The position numbers and the translations under genes are program-made. This document shows positions 10,488-18,449 of a stretch of DNA of 64,000 bases, one piece after another; position 1 is the first letter of the stretch, and every line of letters begins with the position of its first letter. The stretch is taken from NCBI GenBank assembly GCA_902607625.1, contig CACLKR010000001.1:1-64000 (forward strand), given 5' to 3'. Under the pieces are notes generated by a model. It made no database searches. It was not told where the DNA came from and saw nothing but the letters and a program-made list of their open reading frames with translations. The stretch is from an uncultured Pelagibacteraceae bacterium. Lineage in GTDB: Bacteria > Pseudomonadota > Alphaproteobacteria > Pelagibacterales > Pelagibacteraceae.

Positions 10488-11654
10488 TTATTTTAATTTA
10501 TCCCCACTTAACTCTGAAAACAAATTGAAAATTTCCCTTTTGTCAAATTTAACAGGATTTTGCTTTAAAGCACCCTTAAGTTCAAATGTTTGATTTGTAA
10601 GCAAGTTAATCCTTCTATAGTTCAATTTTAACTTTTTTAAATTACTTGGAACTGAAAATTTTACCCATTTTTTTTTAATTTCACTTAAAAAATTTAACGA
10701 TTTCTTTTTAGAGGAGATATTCAATTTCTTTTTTTGGTATAATTCACCATAACCATAAAAACCATTGTTTATGTTATACCTAATTATATAAGGTAAAAAA
10801 ATACCCCCGCCGATACCATGTGGCACTTTATAATGAACGCCTGTGGGATAAGACATGGCTGCTGCTGGGCCTGTACCTGATTTCATCAGTGCAACAGCGG
10901 ATAAAAAGGCACCTAGCATAACTTTCTCTCTATATTTAATATTATTTGGATAATCTAAAACCTTATTTAAATTTTCAATCACTAATTTAAAACCATCTTT
11001 TGCAAAATTTCTTGCAATTAGATTTGTTTTTTTTGCGACAAAGGCCTCTGTTGCATGAACTAAACTATCTACAGCAGCAGAAACGGTGGAAAATTTTGGG
11101 CACGAAACAGTTAGTTCTGGATCCAATAAAGCATACTTGGGTCTAATAGCTTCACCATTTATTCCCATTTTTCTTTTATCATCATTATTAATAAATGATG
11201 CATTAGGTGTAATTTCGCTTCCTGTTCCCGCTGTAGTTGGAATAGCAATAATTGGTTTTATAGGTTTTTTAAATTTTTCGAATCCCCTATAACAAATTGC
11301 TTCTTTATTATTAGTGTACAAAACAGAAAGTCCTTTCGCAAAATCAACAGAGCTTCCTCCTCCAATGCCTATAAAAACATCAATCTTTTTTTCTTTTTTA
11401 TTTATTCTTTTTTTTTCTAAATGACTATAGGTAGGCTCTGATATATCGCATGTAATAATACACAAATTATAAGATTTTAAAGAAATGATAAATTGATTAA
11501 TTTTAGATACTTTTTTTAAATTTTTATCTATAACTATGCACAAATTTTTCCACTTGTTTTCATTAAGAATCAGCTTAATTTTTTTTCTAACACCGGCACC
11601 AAAATAAACATTTCCATTAAAATTAAGATTAAAATTTTTTATTTGTGGATACAT
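10488..11654 (-). CDS. Iron-containing alcohol dehydrogenase family protein
   Basis: Group III metal-dependent alcohol dehydrogenase. The 388-residue protein has an N-terminal NAD(P)-binding domain with GIGGGSSVDFAKG (about residues 95-108) and PTTAGTGSE near residue 140. All four metal ligands of the family can be seen: Asp and His in VDSLVHATEAF, and two His in GVHYKVPHGIGGG. It lies 41 bases upstream of the GT2 gene on the same strand and probably starts the GT2-neuB-spsF operon. Within glycan loci this family reduces small aldehydes or keto-sugars, so a role in making a modified sugar precursor is inferred, not shown. Confidence 0.85.
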   Translation of the reverse strand: MYPQIKNFNLNFNGNVYFGAGVRKKIKLILNENKWKNLCIVIDKNLKKVSKINQFIISLKSYNLCIITCDISEPTYSHLEKKRINKKEKKIDVFIGIGGGSSVDFAKGLSVLYTNNKEAICYRGFEKFKKPIKPIIAIPTTAGTGSEITPNASFINNDDKRKMGINGEAIRPKYALLDPELTVSCPKFSTVSAAVDSLVHATEAFVAKKTNLIARNFAKDGFKLVIENLNKVLDYPNNIKYREKVMLGAFLSAVALMKSGTGPAAAMSYPTGVHYKVPHGIGGGIFLPYIIRYNINNGFYGYGELYQKKKLNISSKKKSLNFLSEIKKKWVKFSVPSNLKKLKLNYRRINLLTNQTFELKGALKQNPVKFDKREIFNLFSELSGDKLK

Positions 11655-11767
11655 TTTATATAATTCAGAATTAACAACTTACTCTTTCTTAAATTGGAGT
11701 TAAAGAGAAAATCAGTTTTCTGCGTATAAAGTTTTAAAGTTCAATCTGCAAATTTCTCTGTGTCTTT

Positions 11768-13297
11768 TTATTTATAACAATTTTTTTGTTTTATTGATGC
11801 TTCTTTAATATAAAATTGGTGCAAATTAGGTTTAAAAGTCTTGAGATTAAAGTTTTTTAACCATCTGATATTTGTTCCAATAATATATTTAAATGATCCT
11901 ACATCAGGTTTGATTTTTTCATCAACTTCAACACTTTCAATTTTAAAATTATCACATTTATCAATTTTATTAAATTTAATTTTTTTTGTTGGGATCAAAA
12001 TTTTTAGAATTTCTTCAGCAATAATGCTGTGACCTAAGGCAGACGGGTGGTGGATGTCAACAAAGTATTCTAAAAATAAATAATTATTTTTTTCATTTAA
12101 CAATCTTATATCAGGATCAATAACTTTTATATTTTTATATTTATTTTTTAATAATCTAATTTTTGAATTTAATGAAGGTAAGGTCCTTAAAGGTAAACCA
12201 TCAGCTTCTCTAGCAGCATGATAAAACTCTTTACAATTATTAACATCATTTGGATAAACTTTCAAAAAGTTTTTATTCAAACAATTGACGCCTTTTAAAT
12301 ATTCAAAAGTTGCGCCATCAGGAAAATCTTCAGTATTATTAACATCAAAAGCATTAGAATTTATAAAATCATATTTAATTAAAAAATTAGAAATTTTATT
12401 ATTTAGAGACTTAATGCTATTGTTATTTAAGTTTTGAAAATCGTGAATTGGAAGATATAAATCATTAGTAAGAGTTGTTGATAATATCAAAAGTTGGTCT
12501 TCTCTCAAATTATTTTTTATTTCTAAGACTTTATTATTAAAACTTTCATAGATATTTTTTTTATCTAGATCGCTAACTATTTGTTCATTTATAAAATATT
12601 TGATTTTATATTCTTGATTATTTTTTCTTTTTTGAAACTTATTAATGAAACGATTTAAAATTACATAAATGCGACGTGAAAAATTTGCTATTCTAATTTT
12701 TTTTGTTAGTAGAAAAATATCAATATTTTGATTATTTGTTTTACTATTATTTAACAATTTTTTTATATTTTTAGCTCTTATATCGTGAGAAAAATTTTGA
12801 TTTATAATTGATCCATCTGGTAAGGAAATCGCAAGTTTACTATCATTAACTTTTGAATATAAATGGGACCAAATTTCGTTATTTCCTGAATAAATAATTA
12901 TCACATCATAAAAGGATGATACGACATTAACTATCTTTGATTGAAAATTTACAAATGGCGCAGCATTTTGAGAATAATTATGAATAACATTTTTTTTTGG
13001 TAAAGATTTTTTTAGAAAAGTTTCAAAACCAATTGTACTTGAATATCCGTTTGCAGTGCTTCCCCCAAAAATAGCAATCTTAAATTCATTGCTATTTATT
13101 TCATCAATAAAATTTGGAGTATTTTCTATTGATTCTAAAAAACTATTTCTCTTTCTAGTCTCTTCATAATTCTCAAAATATTGATGATTTGTAATTAAAT
13201 AGCCAAAAAAGAGAATAATTTCTAAAAATAATGAAGTTAAAATTACTAATATTAATATTATAACAAAATTTTTTATTATGCTTATTTTAAAGATCAT
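11768..13297 (-). CDS. Membrane-anchored SGNH-hydrolase-like protein
   Basis: Predicted esterase or acyltransferase of the SGNH fold facing the periplasm. The 509-residue protein has one N-terminal transmembrane segment (about residues 8-34, FVIILILVILTSLFLEIILF). Block I is FGGSTANGYSS (near residue 75), with the nucleophile Ser in GGS; the block III position carries YSGNNEIWS; block V is DIHHPSALGHSIIAEEIL with the Asp-His pair near residue 430. The large domain between these blocks was not recognised. It follows the carbamoyltransferase gene by 43 bases, suggesting it trims or modifies the carbamoylated product, which is inference. Confidence 0.72.
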   Translation of the reverse strand: MIFKISIIKNFVIILILVILTSLFLEIILFFGYLITNHQYFENYEETRKRNSFLESIENTPNFIDEINSNEFKIAIFGGSTANGYSSTIGFETFLKKSLPKKNVIHNYSQNAAPFVNFQSKIVNVVSSFYDVIIIYSGNNEIWSHLYSKVNDSKLAISLPDGSIINQNFSHDIRAKNIKKLLNNSKTNNQNIDIFLLTKKIRIANFSRRIYVILNRFINKFQKRKNNQEYKIKYFINEQIVSDLDKKNIYESFNNKVLEIKNNLREDQLLILSTTLTNDLYLPIHDFQNLNNNSIKSLNNKISNFLIKYDFINSNAFDVNNTEDFPDGATFEYLKGVNCLNKNFLKVYPNDVNNCKEFYHAAREADGLPLRTLPSLNSKIRLLKNKYKNIKVIDPDIRLLNEKNNYLFLEYFVDIHHPSALGHSIIAEEILKILIPTKKIKFNKIDKCDNFKIESVEVDEKIKPDVGSFKYIIGTNIRWLKNFNLKTFKPNLHQFYIKEASIKQKNCYK

Positions 13298-13340
13298 AAA
13301 AAAATTTTCAAATTATAAACCATAGTCAAAATTTTTTCAT

Positions 13341-15191
13341 TTAAATAGATTTTCCATCTATATTAAATTTACTTTTGTATTTTTCCTTTAATTGGATATT
13401 TTGTTGATCTTTGTGCAAAATATAGTTTCCACATACTAACATATCTAAATCTGTTCCCATAAAACATCTGTAGGCATCCTGTATAGTACAAACTATAGGT
13501 TCATCCCTTACATTAAAAGAAGTGTTAACAAGAATGGGACAATTAGTAATTTTTTTAAAGCTTTGTAAAAGTTTATAATATTTAGGATTCGTTTTTTCAT
13601 GAACCGTTTGAATTCGTGCTGAATAATCAACGTGCGTTACAGCAGGTATATTTGATCGTTTAACATTTAATTTATTTATACCAAAAAGTTTATTTTCTTC
13701 ATTTGTCATTTTTTTTCTGAGTGATTTGTGCACATCGGCTACTAAAAGCATGTAAGGGCTATCACAGCTTAGTTCAAACCATTTGGACAAATCTTCTCTA
13801 ATTATAGAAGGGGCAAAAGGCCTAAAACTTTCTCTAAATTTAACTTTAAGATTTAAAATTTTTTGCATTTTATCAGATCTAGGATCAGCAATGATTGAGC
13901 GTGCCCCTAAAGCTCGCGGACCAAATTCCATTCTTCCCTGAAACCAACCTATAGTTTTTTCTTGAGATAATTCATTTGCTGTAATTTTTAATAACTCTTC
14001 TTCAGAAAATTTTTCATATGTAGCACTTAAACTAGCTAGATGTTTTTCAATTTCATTATCATTGAAACTTGGTCCAAGATAAGAACCCTGCATTTCGTCC
14101 TTAATAGGATAAAGACGTTCGTTCTTTAACTCTTTATGCCACAATGCTAGGGCCGCGCCTAAGGCACCGCCAGCATCGCTTGCAGCAGGCTGTATCCATA
14201 CATTTTCAAAAATTTTCTCCTTTAAAATTTTTCCGTTTGCTACACAATTTAAAGCAACTCCTCCTGCCATACATAAATTCTTACTATCATATTCTTTAGC
14301 AATAGATTTAGTTAATCGCAAAACAATTTCCTCAGTAACTGCTTGAATTGAACAGGCGATATCCATATGGAATTGTGTAAGCAAATCTTTTTGAGGATTT
14401 CTTACGGGTTGACCAAATAATTTTGAAAATTTATTATTTGTCATTTTTAATCCTGTTGCATAATCAAAATATTTCATATTTAACCTAAAAGTCCCATCCT
14501 CTTTTAGGTCAACTAATTTATCAAAAATCAGTTTTTTATATTTTGGCTCGCCATACGGAGCCAAACCCATAACTTTATATTCACCACTGAGAACCTTAAA
14601 ACCTGTATAATAAGTAAAAGCGGAATAAAGCAAACCAATTGAGTGAGGAAAATGTATTTCTTTTAACATTTCCAAATCACGACCATCTCCTTTTGCTACA
14701 GTCGTAGTTGCCCACTCTCCTACTCCATCCAAAGTTAAAATAGTCGCATCTTTAAAAGGAGACGGATAAAAAGCACTTGCTGCATGACTTAAGTGGTGTT
14801 CAGAAAAATGAATTTTGTTAATATCTTTAAAGTTTTTATCATGACTTCTTAATTCATTAAAAAGCATCTTTTTTTGGAACAATTTTTCTCTAAGCCATAA
14901 AGGCATAGACATTGAAAAAGATTTAAACCCTTTAGGAGCAAAAGCAACGTAAGTTTCTAATAATCTCTCAAATTTTAAAAAAGGTTTTTCATAAAAAGCT
15001 ATATAATCAATCTCATTTAGTTTTAAACTTGCTTCTCTTAAAACGTATTCAATTGAATGAAATGGATAACTTAAGTCGTTTTTTTTTCTGGAAAACCTTT
15101 CTTCTTGAGCTGCTGCAATTATTTTTCCATTTATTATCAATGCTGCAGCACTATCATGATAAAAAGCAGATATACCTAATATAGAAGTCAC
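13341..15191 (-). CDS. NodU/CmcH-type carbamoyltransferase
   Basis: O-carbamoyltransferase that makes carbamoyl-adenylate from carbamoyl phosphate and ATP and passes the carbamoyl group to a hydroxyl, usually on a sugar or secondary metabolite. The 616-residue length is normal. The N-terminal Kae1-like domain begins ILGISAFYHDSAAALI and has the metal-ligand region HFSEHHLSHAASAF; the nucleotide-binding loop CMAGGVALNCVANGK is near residue 310; the YrdC-like C-terminal domain has GRMEFGPRALGARSI and LVNTSFNVRDEPIV. The start is GTG at 15191, one base after the DUF5989 stop. It belongs to a four-gene unit with SxtJ, DUF5989 and SGNH proteins. Confidence 0.93.
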   Translation of the reverse strand: MTSILGISAFYHDSAAALIINGKIIAAAQEERFSRKKNDLSYPFHSIEYVLREASLKLNEIDYIAFYEKPFLKFERLLETYVAFAPKGFKSFSMSMPLWLREKLFQKKMLFNELRSHDKNFKDINKIHFSEHHLSHAASAFYPSPFKDATILTLDGVGEWATTTVAKGDGRDLEMLKEIHFPHSIGLLYSAFTYYTGFKVLSGEYKVMGLAPYGEPKYKKLIFDKLVDLKEDGTFRLNMKYFDYATGLKMTNNKFSKLFGQPVRNPQKDLLTQFHMDIACSIQAVTEEIVLRLTKSIAKEYDSKNLCMAGGVALNCVANGKILKEKIFENVWIQPAASDAGGALGAALALWHKELKNERLYPIKDEMQGSYLGPSFNDNEIEKHLASLSATYEKFSEEELLKITANELSQEKTIGWFQGRMEFGPRALGARSIIADPRSDKMQKILNLKVKFRESFRPFAPSIIREDLSKWFELSCDSPYMLLVADVHKSLRKKMTNEENKLFGINKLNVKRSNIPAVTHVDYSARIQTVHEKTNPKYYKLLQSFKKITNCPILVNTSFNVRDEPIVCTIQDAYRCFMGTDLDMLVCGNYILHKDQQNIQLKEKYKSKFNIDGKSI

Positions 15192-15192
15192 T

Positions 15193-15345
15193 TTAAAAAA
15201 TTGTATAAATAAATGGAGCTATTGCTGACCCTTGGCTTAATATTATTAATGCACCAAAAAGAACAAGAACAAACAATATCGGCAACAGCCAATACTTCTT
15301 TCTTACTTTTACAAATTCCCAAAATTCCTTTAAAAATGAAATCAT
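15193..15345 (-). CDS. Small DUF5989-family membrane protein (50 aa)
   Basis: A 50-residue protein that is easy to miss: MISFLKEFWEFVKVRKKYW, a single transmembrane segment (about residues 20-37) and the tail GSAIAPFIYTIF. This pattern matches the DUF5989 family as I know it, whose members accompany NodU-type carbamoyltransferases and SxtJ proteins. The start ATG shares a base with the SxtJ stop (TAATG) and the stop is one base before the carbamoyltransferase GTG, so translation is clearly coupled on both sides. Function is unknown; it may tether the carbamoyltransferase to the membrane (inference). Confidence 0.85.
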   Translation of the reverse strand: MISFLKEFWEFVKVRKKYWLLPILFVLVLFGALIILSQGSAIAPFIYTIF

Positions 15346-15746
15346 TAAAATTGTTGTTTCATTGTGCTAACAGGTTTGCCGCGTATAATCCAATAAGTTG
15401 CTTTTTTTTTATCATATTTTTTATTTAATAAATCTTTACCTATTATTTTCATAAAAATGCCTATCGGAGTTATTACTAAAAAAAAAACAACACCCATGAC
15501 AACTGGTGCAACTATAGCTCCTAAGATCATTCCAAATTTGAACCACAGTTTATTTAATGGAGTCAACAGTTTTGAGTTCATTAATCCTAAAACTAAAAAA
15601 ACTGAAGAGATAATCACAGACCAAATTCTGAACGGCTCCTCATTTGTTAAAGGCCAGATGCCTACAATCAAAAAAACAATGAAAAAAACTAAACCAAAAT
15701 TTCTGTTTGAGCTTATTTTTATTTTATTTTTAATCTTTATTAACAT
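15345..15746 (-). CDS. SxtJ-family membrane protein
   Basis: A 133-residue membrane protein matching the SxtJ family, named from a cyanobacterial saxitoxin cluster but widespread beside carbamoyltransferases. It has SSNRNFGLVFFIVFLIVGIWP near the start, two central hydrophobic segments and the conserved LNKLWFKFGMILG (about residues 64-76) and VMGVVFFLVITPIGIFMKIIG; the tail reads ATYWIIRGKP. It is the first gene of the SxtJ, DUF5989, carbamoyltransferase, SGNH unit. The biochemical role of the family is not known to me. Confidence 0.85.
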   Translation of the reverse strand: MLIKIKNKIKISSNRNFGLVFFIVFLIVGIWPLTNEEPFRIWSVIISSVFLVLGLMNSKLLTPLNKLWFKFGMILGAIVAPVVMGVVFFLVITPIGIFMKIIGKDLLNKKYDKKKATYWIIRGKPVSTMKQQF

Positions 15747-15814
15747 TATTAATCAATAATACCTTCATCTCCCAAAATACTAGCACAAATCCTAACAAAA
15801 AGATTCAAAAAAAG

Positions 15815-15838
15815 TTCAGTACTACATCAGTACTATAG
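15815..15838. repeat. Paired CAGTACTA motifs, left copy
   Basis: Two CAGTACTA words start at 15817 and 15829, exactly 12 bases apart; each contains the palindrome AGTACT. A near-identical pair with the same 12-base spacing lies at 16381-16405, so the two pairs bracket the orphan membrane gene at 15887-16348. Seen directly; role unknown. Confidence 0.75.
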
Positions 15839-15851
15839 ACCGATATTTGTA

Positions 15852-15880
15852 TTGACAAAAATAATTTGATTAAATAAAAT
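15852..15880 (+). promoter_or_regulatory. Sigma-70-type promoter for the orphan membrane gene
   Basis: TTGACA at 15852-15857, a 17-base spacer, then TAAAAT at 15875-15880. This is a consensus -35, ideal spacing and a five-of-six -10. The gene's ATG begins 6 bases after the -10 box, where transcription should start, so the mRNA may be leaderless. Confidence 0.6.
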
Positions 15881-15886
15881 TTTCTT

Positions 15887-16348
15887 ATGTCTACGTATAA
15901 ACCATCTCCTTTAGCTATAAGTCTTGTTTATCATTATTCAAAACTGCCAGTGGTTGTAATTGCTGTATCTTATTTTGTTACTTACTTTCTGGCTTCGAAG
16001 ATATTCCCAGCATCATATGAATGGTTTTATAGTTCGGATAGAACGTTTTATGACGAGGGATCCTTTTCAAATGTTACTCTTGGAGCGTTTGCTGGTGTAT
16101 TGATTTACACTCTTTATAAATCCAGGACAGAAAAATGGGTAAAGTCTCTGGTCGATGGAAGCGCAGCACTTGTTTATATTTTTTGTATTATGCTTGGTCT
16201 CGTTTTCATATGGACTATTTTTGCTCCAATTATTTGTGGTGTAATTCTTTTAGCTGTTATGTCATTCCATGCGCGAGCTTATGACTCCTTTTTCATTAAA
16301 AAAGGTTGGGTTAGTAAAGAAATATTAAAAAAATATAAAACAAAGTAG
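15887..16348 (+). CDS. Orphan integral membrane protein
   Basis: A 153-residue protein I do not recognise. It has about four hydrophobic segments: residues 22-38 (VVVIAVSYFVTYFLA), around 62-76, 92-108 (ALVYIFCIMLGLVFIW) and 110-126. Aromatic patches such as YEWFYSSDRTFYDEG fall in the first loop, and the C-terminal tail is basic. It stands alone between divergent or separate units, has its own strong promoter and is bracketed by paired CAGTACTA repeats upstream of tRNA-Thr. That setting suggests a cargo gene acquired at a tRNA site, but no integrase is visible. The ATG at 15887 is the first in frame. Confidence 0.7.
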   Translation: MSTYKPSPLAISLVYHYSKLPVVVIAVSYFVTYFLASKIFPASYEWFYSSDRTFYDEGSFSNVTLGAFAGVLIYTLYKSRTEKWVKSLVDGSAALVYIFCIMLGLVFIWTIFAPIICGVILLAVMSFHARAYDSFFIKKGWVSKEILKKYKTK

Positions 16349-16380
16349 GCACACCTTAAGTAAACTGTCAAAAATTTTTC

Positions 16381-16405
16381 TTCAGTACTACAGTCAGTAC
16401 TACAG
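16381..16405. repeat. Paired CAGTACTA motifs, right copy
   Basis: CAGTACTA words start at 16383 and 16395, again 12 bases apart, preceded by TT as in the left copy. The shared core TTCAGTACTACA is identical in both pairs. An imperfect hairpin (TTCAAG at 16425-16430 with CTTGAA at 16440-16445) follows before tRNA-Thr. Confidence 0.75.
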
Positions 16406-16543
16406 ATGCGTCACAACCAGTCACTTCAAGCAACTTTCACTTGAAATTAAGCAGTAATGAAAAACATTTTAATAATTGAAAAACAAGCTATAACATTTAT
16501 TAGGCTTGCATAATTTGATGTTTTCAACTAAAAAACTTTTTGC

Positions 16544-16619
16544 GCCCTCATAGCTCAATTGGTAGAGCAACTGATTTGTAATCAGTAGGTTCGCGGTTCG
16601 AGTCCGTGTGGGGGCACCA
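16544..16619 (+). tRNA. tRNA-Thr (TGT)
   Basis: Cloverleaf on the plus strand: acceptor GCCCTCA with TGGGGGC, D arm AGCTCAATTGGTAGAGC, anticodon loop TTTGTAA (anticodon TGT), T arm GGTTCGAGTCC, and encoded CCA at 16617-16619. It stands alone between accessory genes. Confidence 0.97.
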
Positions 16620-16641
16620 GAAAAACCTATCACTACTAATT

Positions 16642-17640
16642 TTAGTAATCATTATCGCTATCTATAGCCTGGAAATCAATCCCATTTTGTAAAGTTTGAT
16701 TTAAAGAATTATCATTTAGAAAAAAGGCAAAATTGATTTTCTTTTTTGAAGAAAAAATATCAAGTTTTTTGTCTAAGATTTTCTTATTCTGTATATGCCA
16801 AATATAATCGACATCATTGTCCGAACACCATAATTTTAACAATTTAAATATTTCTGAATTGCTATTTGAAGTACAATAAACAACATTTAATCTTTTTAAA
16901 TTATCTTTTTGGATAGAATGTGCTACTAGAATGTCATTCTCATATTCAAATAAATGAATATTTTCTTTATATGGACATCTTAATAATCGCCATTCAAACC
17001 AATTTTCATCTCTAACAACATGTACACTTTTATCTATATTTTTTTTATTATCCAGAGATACTAAATGAGAAATTTTTTTTTCTAATAAGGAAAATTCTCT
17101 AAAACTTGACTGTTTCTTTATTTTTTTTGTAAATAAATTCTTGAAACTCTTGTTAATATTACTTAAGTCAAATTTTTTAACTATTGGAATAAATTTGAGA
17201 TGATTTATAGGAATAACAATTCTCTCAAAATCTAGATTCTCTTTCCAGCCAAGTTTCTTAAAAATTCTTAGAGAGGCATTATTACAAAAAGTTATCTGAA
17301 ATGGACATAACTTCATCCATTCATTGGTCAATATTTTTCCGTAACCTTTGCCTCTAAATTCAGGCAAAATTACAAAATCTGTAAACCATATGGCTAAATT
17401 TCTTTTTCCATTTATTTTAAACTCTATTGGTATAAGTCCGGCATGCCCTATGATTTGGTTTTCTATTTCAATAACTATTGGTTCTAAATTATTGTATCCA
17501 TCTCTATAACACCACTGAAAGTTATTAATTAATCTTTTATCTCTCTCTGGAAAAACCTTGAAATAAAATTCAATCAAACTTTCATGTTCGATTTCAGATA
17601 TTTTTTTGATTTTGAAATTTTTCACTTTTTGCTGTAACAT
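16642..17640 (-). CDS. GNAT-family N-acetyltransferase
   Basis: Acetyl-CoA-dependent acyltransferase. The 332-residue protein is longer than a single GNAT domain. The acetyl-CoA motif A, VILPEFRGKGYGKILTNEW, lies near residues 90-108, preceded by the beta strands PIVIEIENQIIGHAGLIPIEF; the C-terminal 180 residues are less typical and may form a second, degenerate GNAT fold. The substrate is unknown; its place beside a DUF2334 protein in a glycan region suggests sugar-amine acetylation (inference). The ATG at 17640 lies only 10 bases from the divergent DUF2334 start. Confidence 0.75.
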   Translation of the reverse strand: MLQQKVKNFKIKKISEIEHESLIEFYFKVFPERDKRLINNFQWCYRDGYNNLEPIVIEIENQIIGHAGLIPIEFKINGKRNLAIWFTDFVILPEFRGKGYGKILTNEWMKLCPFQITFCNNASLRIFKKLGWKENLDFERIVIPINHLKFIPIVKKFDLSNINKSFKNLFTKKIKKQSSFREFSLLEKKISHLVSLDNKKNIDKSVHVVRDENWFEWRLLRCPYKENIHLFEYENDILVAHSIQKDNLKRLNVVYCTSNSNSEIFKLLKLWCSDNDVDYIWHIQNKKILDKKLDIFSSKKKINFAFFLNDNSLNQTLQNGIDFQAIDSDNDY

Positions 17641-17650
17641 ATTAGCTTCA

Positions 17651-18430
17651 ATGATAAGTTCAATTAAAAATTATTTGTCTGAAAACACAGTATTGCTCAT
17701 TAGAATGGATGATATAGCTGAAAACATGAACTGGAGTTTAATGAAAAAATGTGAAGATTTATTTGATGAATTAAACATAAAACCTTTATTAGGAGTTATA
17801 CCAAAAAATGCGGATCCTGAATTATTAAAATATGATAAGTCTGATAATTTTTGGCAAGAAGTAAGAAATTGGAGCAAAAAAGGTTGGGAAATTTCTATGC
17901 ATGGTTACAATCATGTTTATGGTACAAAAACCTATAAAAAAGATTATTTTAATTACGGCGGAGATTCTGAATTTTTTGGACTTTCATTATCTGATCAGAA
18001 AATAAAAATTAAAAATGGTCTTGAAAAATTTATAAAAGAGGACATTCAAATCAGATCATTTTTTGCTCCAAATCATACTTATGACTTAAACACCTTCAAA
18101 GCTCTAGGTGAATGTGGAATTATTAATATTATCGATGGTTATGGTATATTTCCTTATTCATATAAAAATTTAAATTTTATACCACAACTTTTTTACAAAG
18201 AAATAATGTTACCTTTCGGTATTCAATCAACTCAAATTCATCTTAATTATTGGAAAGAAGAAGATTTTAAAAATTTTGAAAAATTTTTAAGGAGGCATCA
18301 AAAAAAAATTGTTTCTTTTGACAATATACTTAATAAAGTTAAATCAGGTTTTTTTATTTATTCAATAAACTTTGCTTTGAAAAATTGCATTAAAATATCA
18401 AGAACTTTAAAAAGATCTCAGAAATTATAG
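17651..18430 (+). CDS. DUF2334 polysaccharide-deacetylase-like protein
   Basis: Predicted hydrolase of the polysaccharide deacetylase superfamily (DUF2334 type). The 259-residue protein has the metal-site motifs of this fold: an Asp-Asp pair in LLIRMDDIAEN (near residue 18), SMHGYNHVYG with two His (near residue 93), and FFAPNHTYD later. The start at 17651 (MISSIKNY) is chosen because an earlier in-frame start at 17606 lies inside the divergent GNAT coding region and adds no domain sequence. No signal peptide is evident. The substrate is unknown; deacetylation opposite a neighbouring acetyltransferase is an attractive but unproven pairing. Confidence 0.78.
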   Translation: MISSIKNYLSENTVLLIRMDDIAENMNWSLMKKCEDLFDELNIKPLLGVIPKNADPELLKYDKSDNFWQEVRNWSKKGWEISMHGYNHVYGTKTYKKDYFNYGGDSEFFGLSLSDQKIKIKNGLEKFIKEDIQIRSFFAPNHTYDLNTFKALGECGIINIIDGYGIFPYSYKNLNFIPQLFYKEIMLPFGIQSTQIHLNYWKEEDFKNFEKFLRRHQKKIVSFDNILNKVKSGFFIYSINFALKNCIKISRTLKRSQKL

Positions 18431-18449
18431 CATGAAAACTTAATTAAAA

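Noticed and set aside
16381-16620. A tRNA-Thr attachment site of an integrated element
   Set aside because: No direct repeat of the tRNA 3' end and no integrase gene were found; only the CAGTACTA pairs remain as a possible insertion mark.
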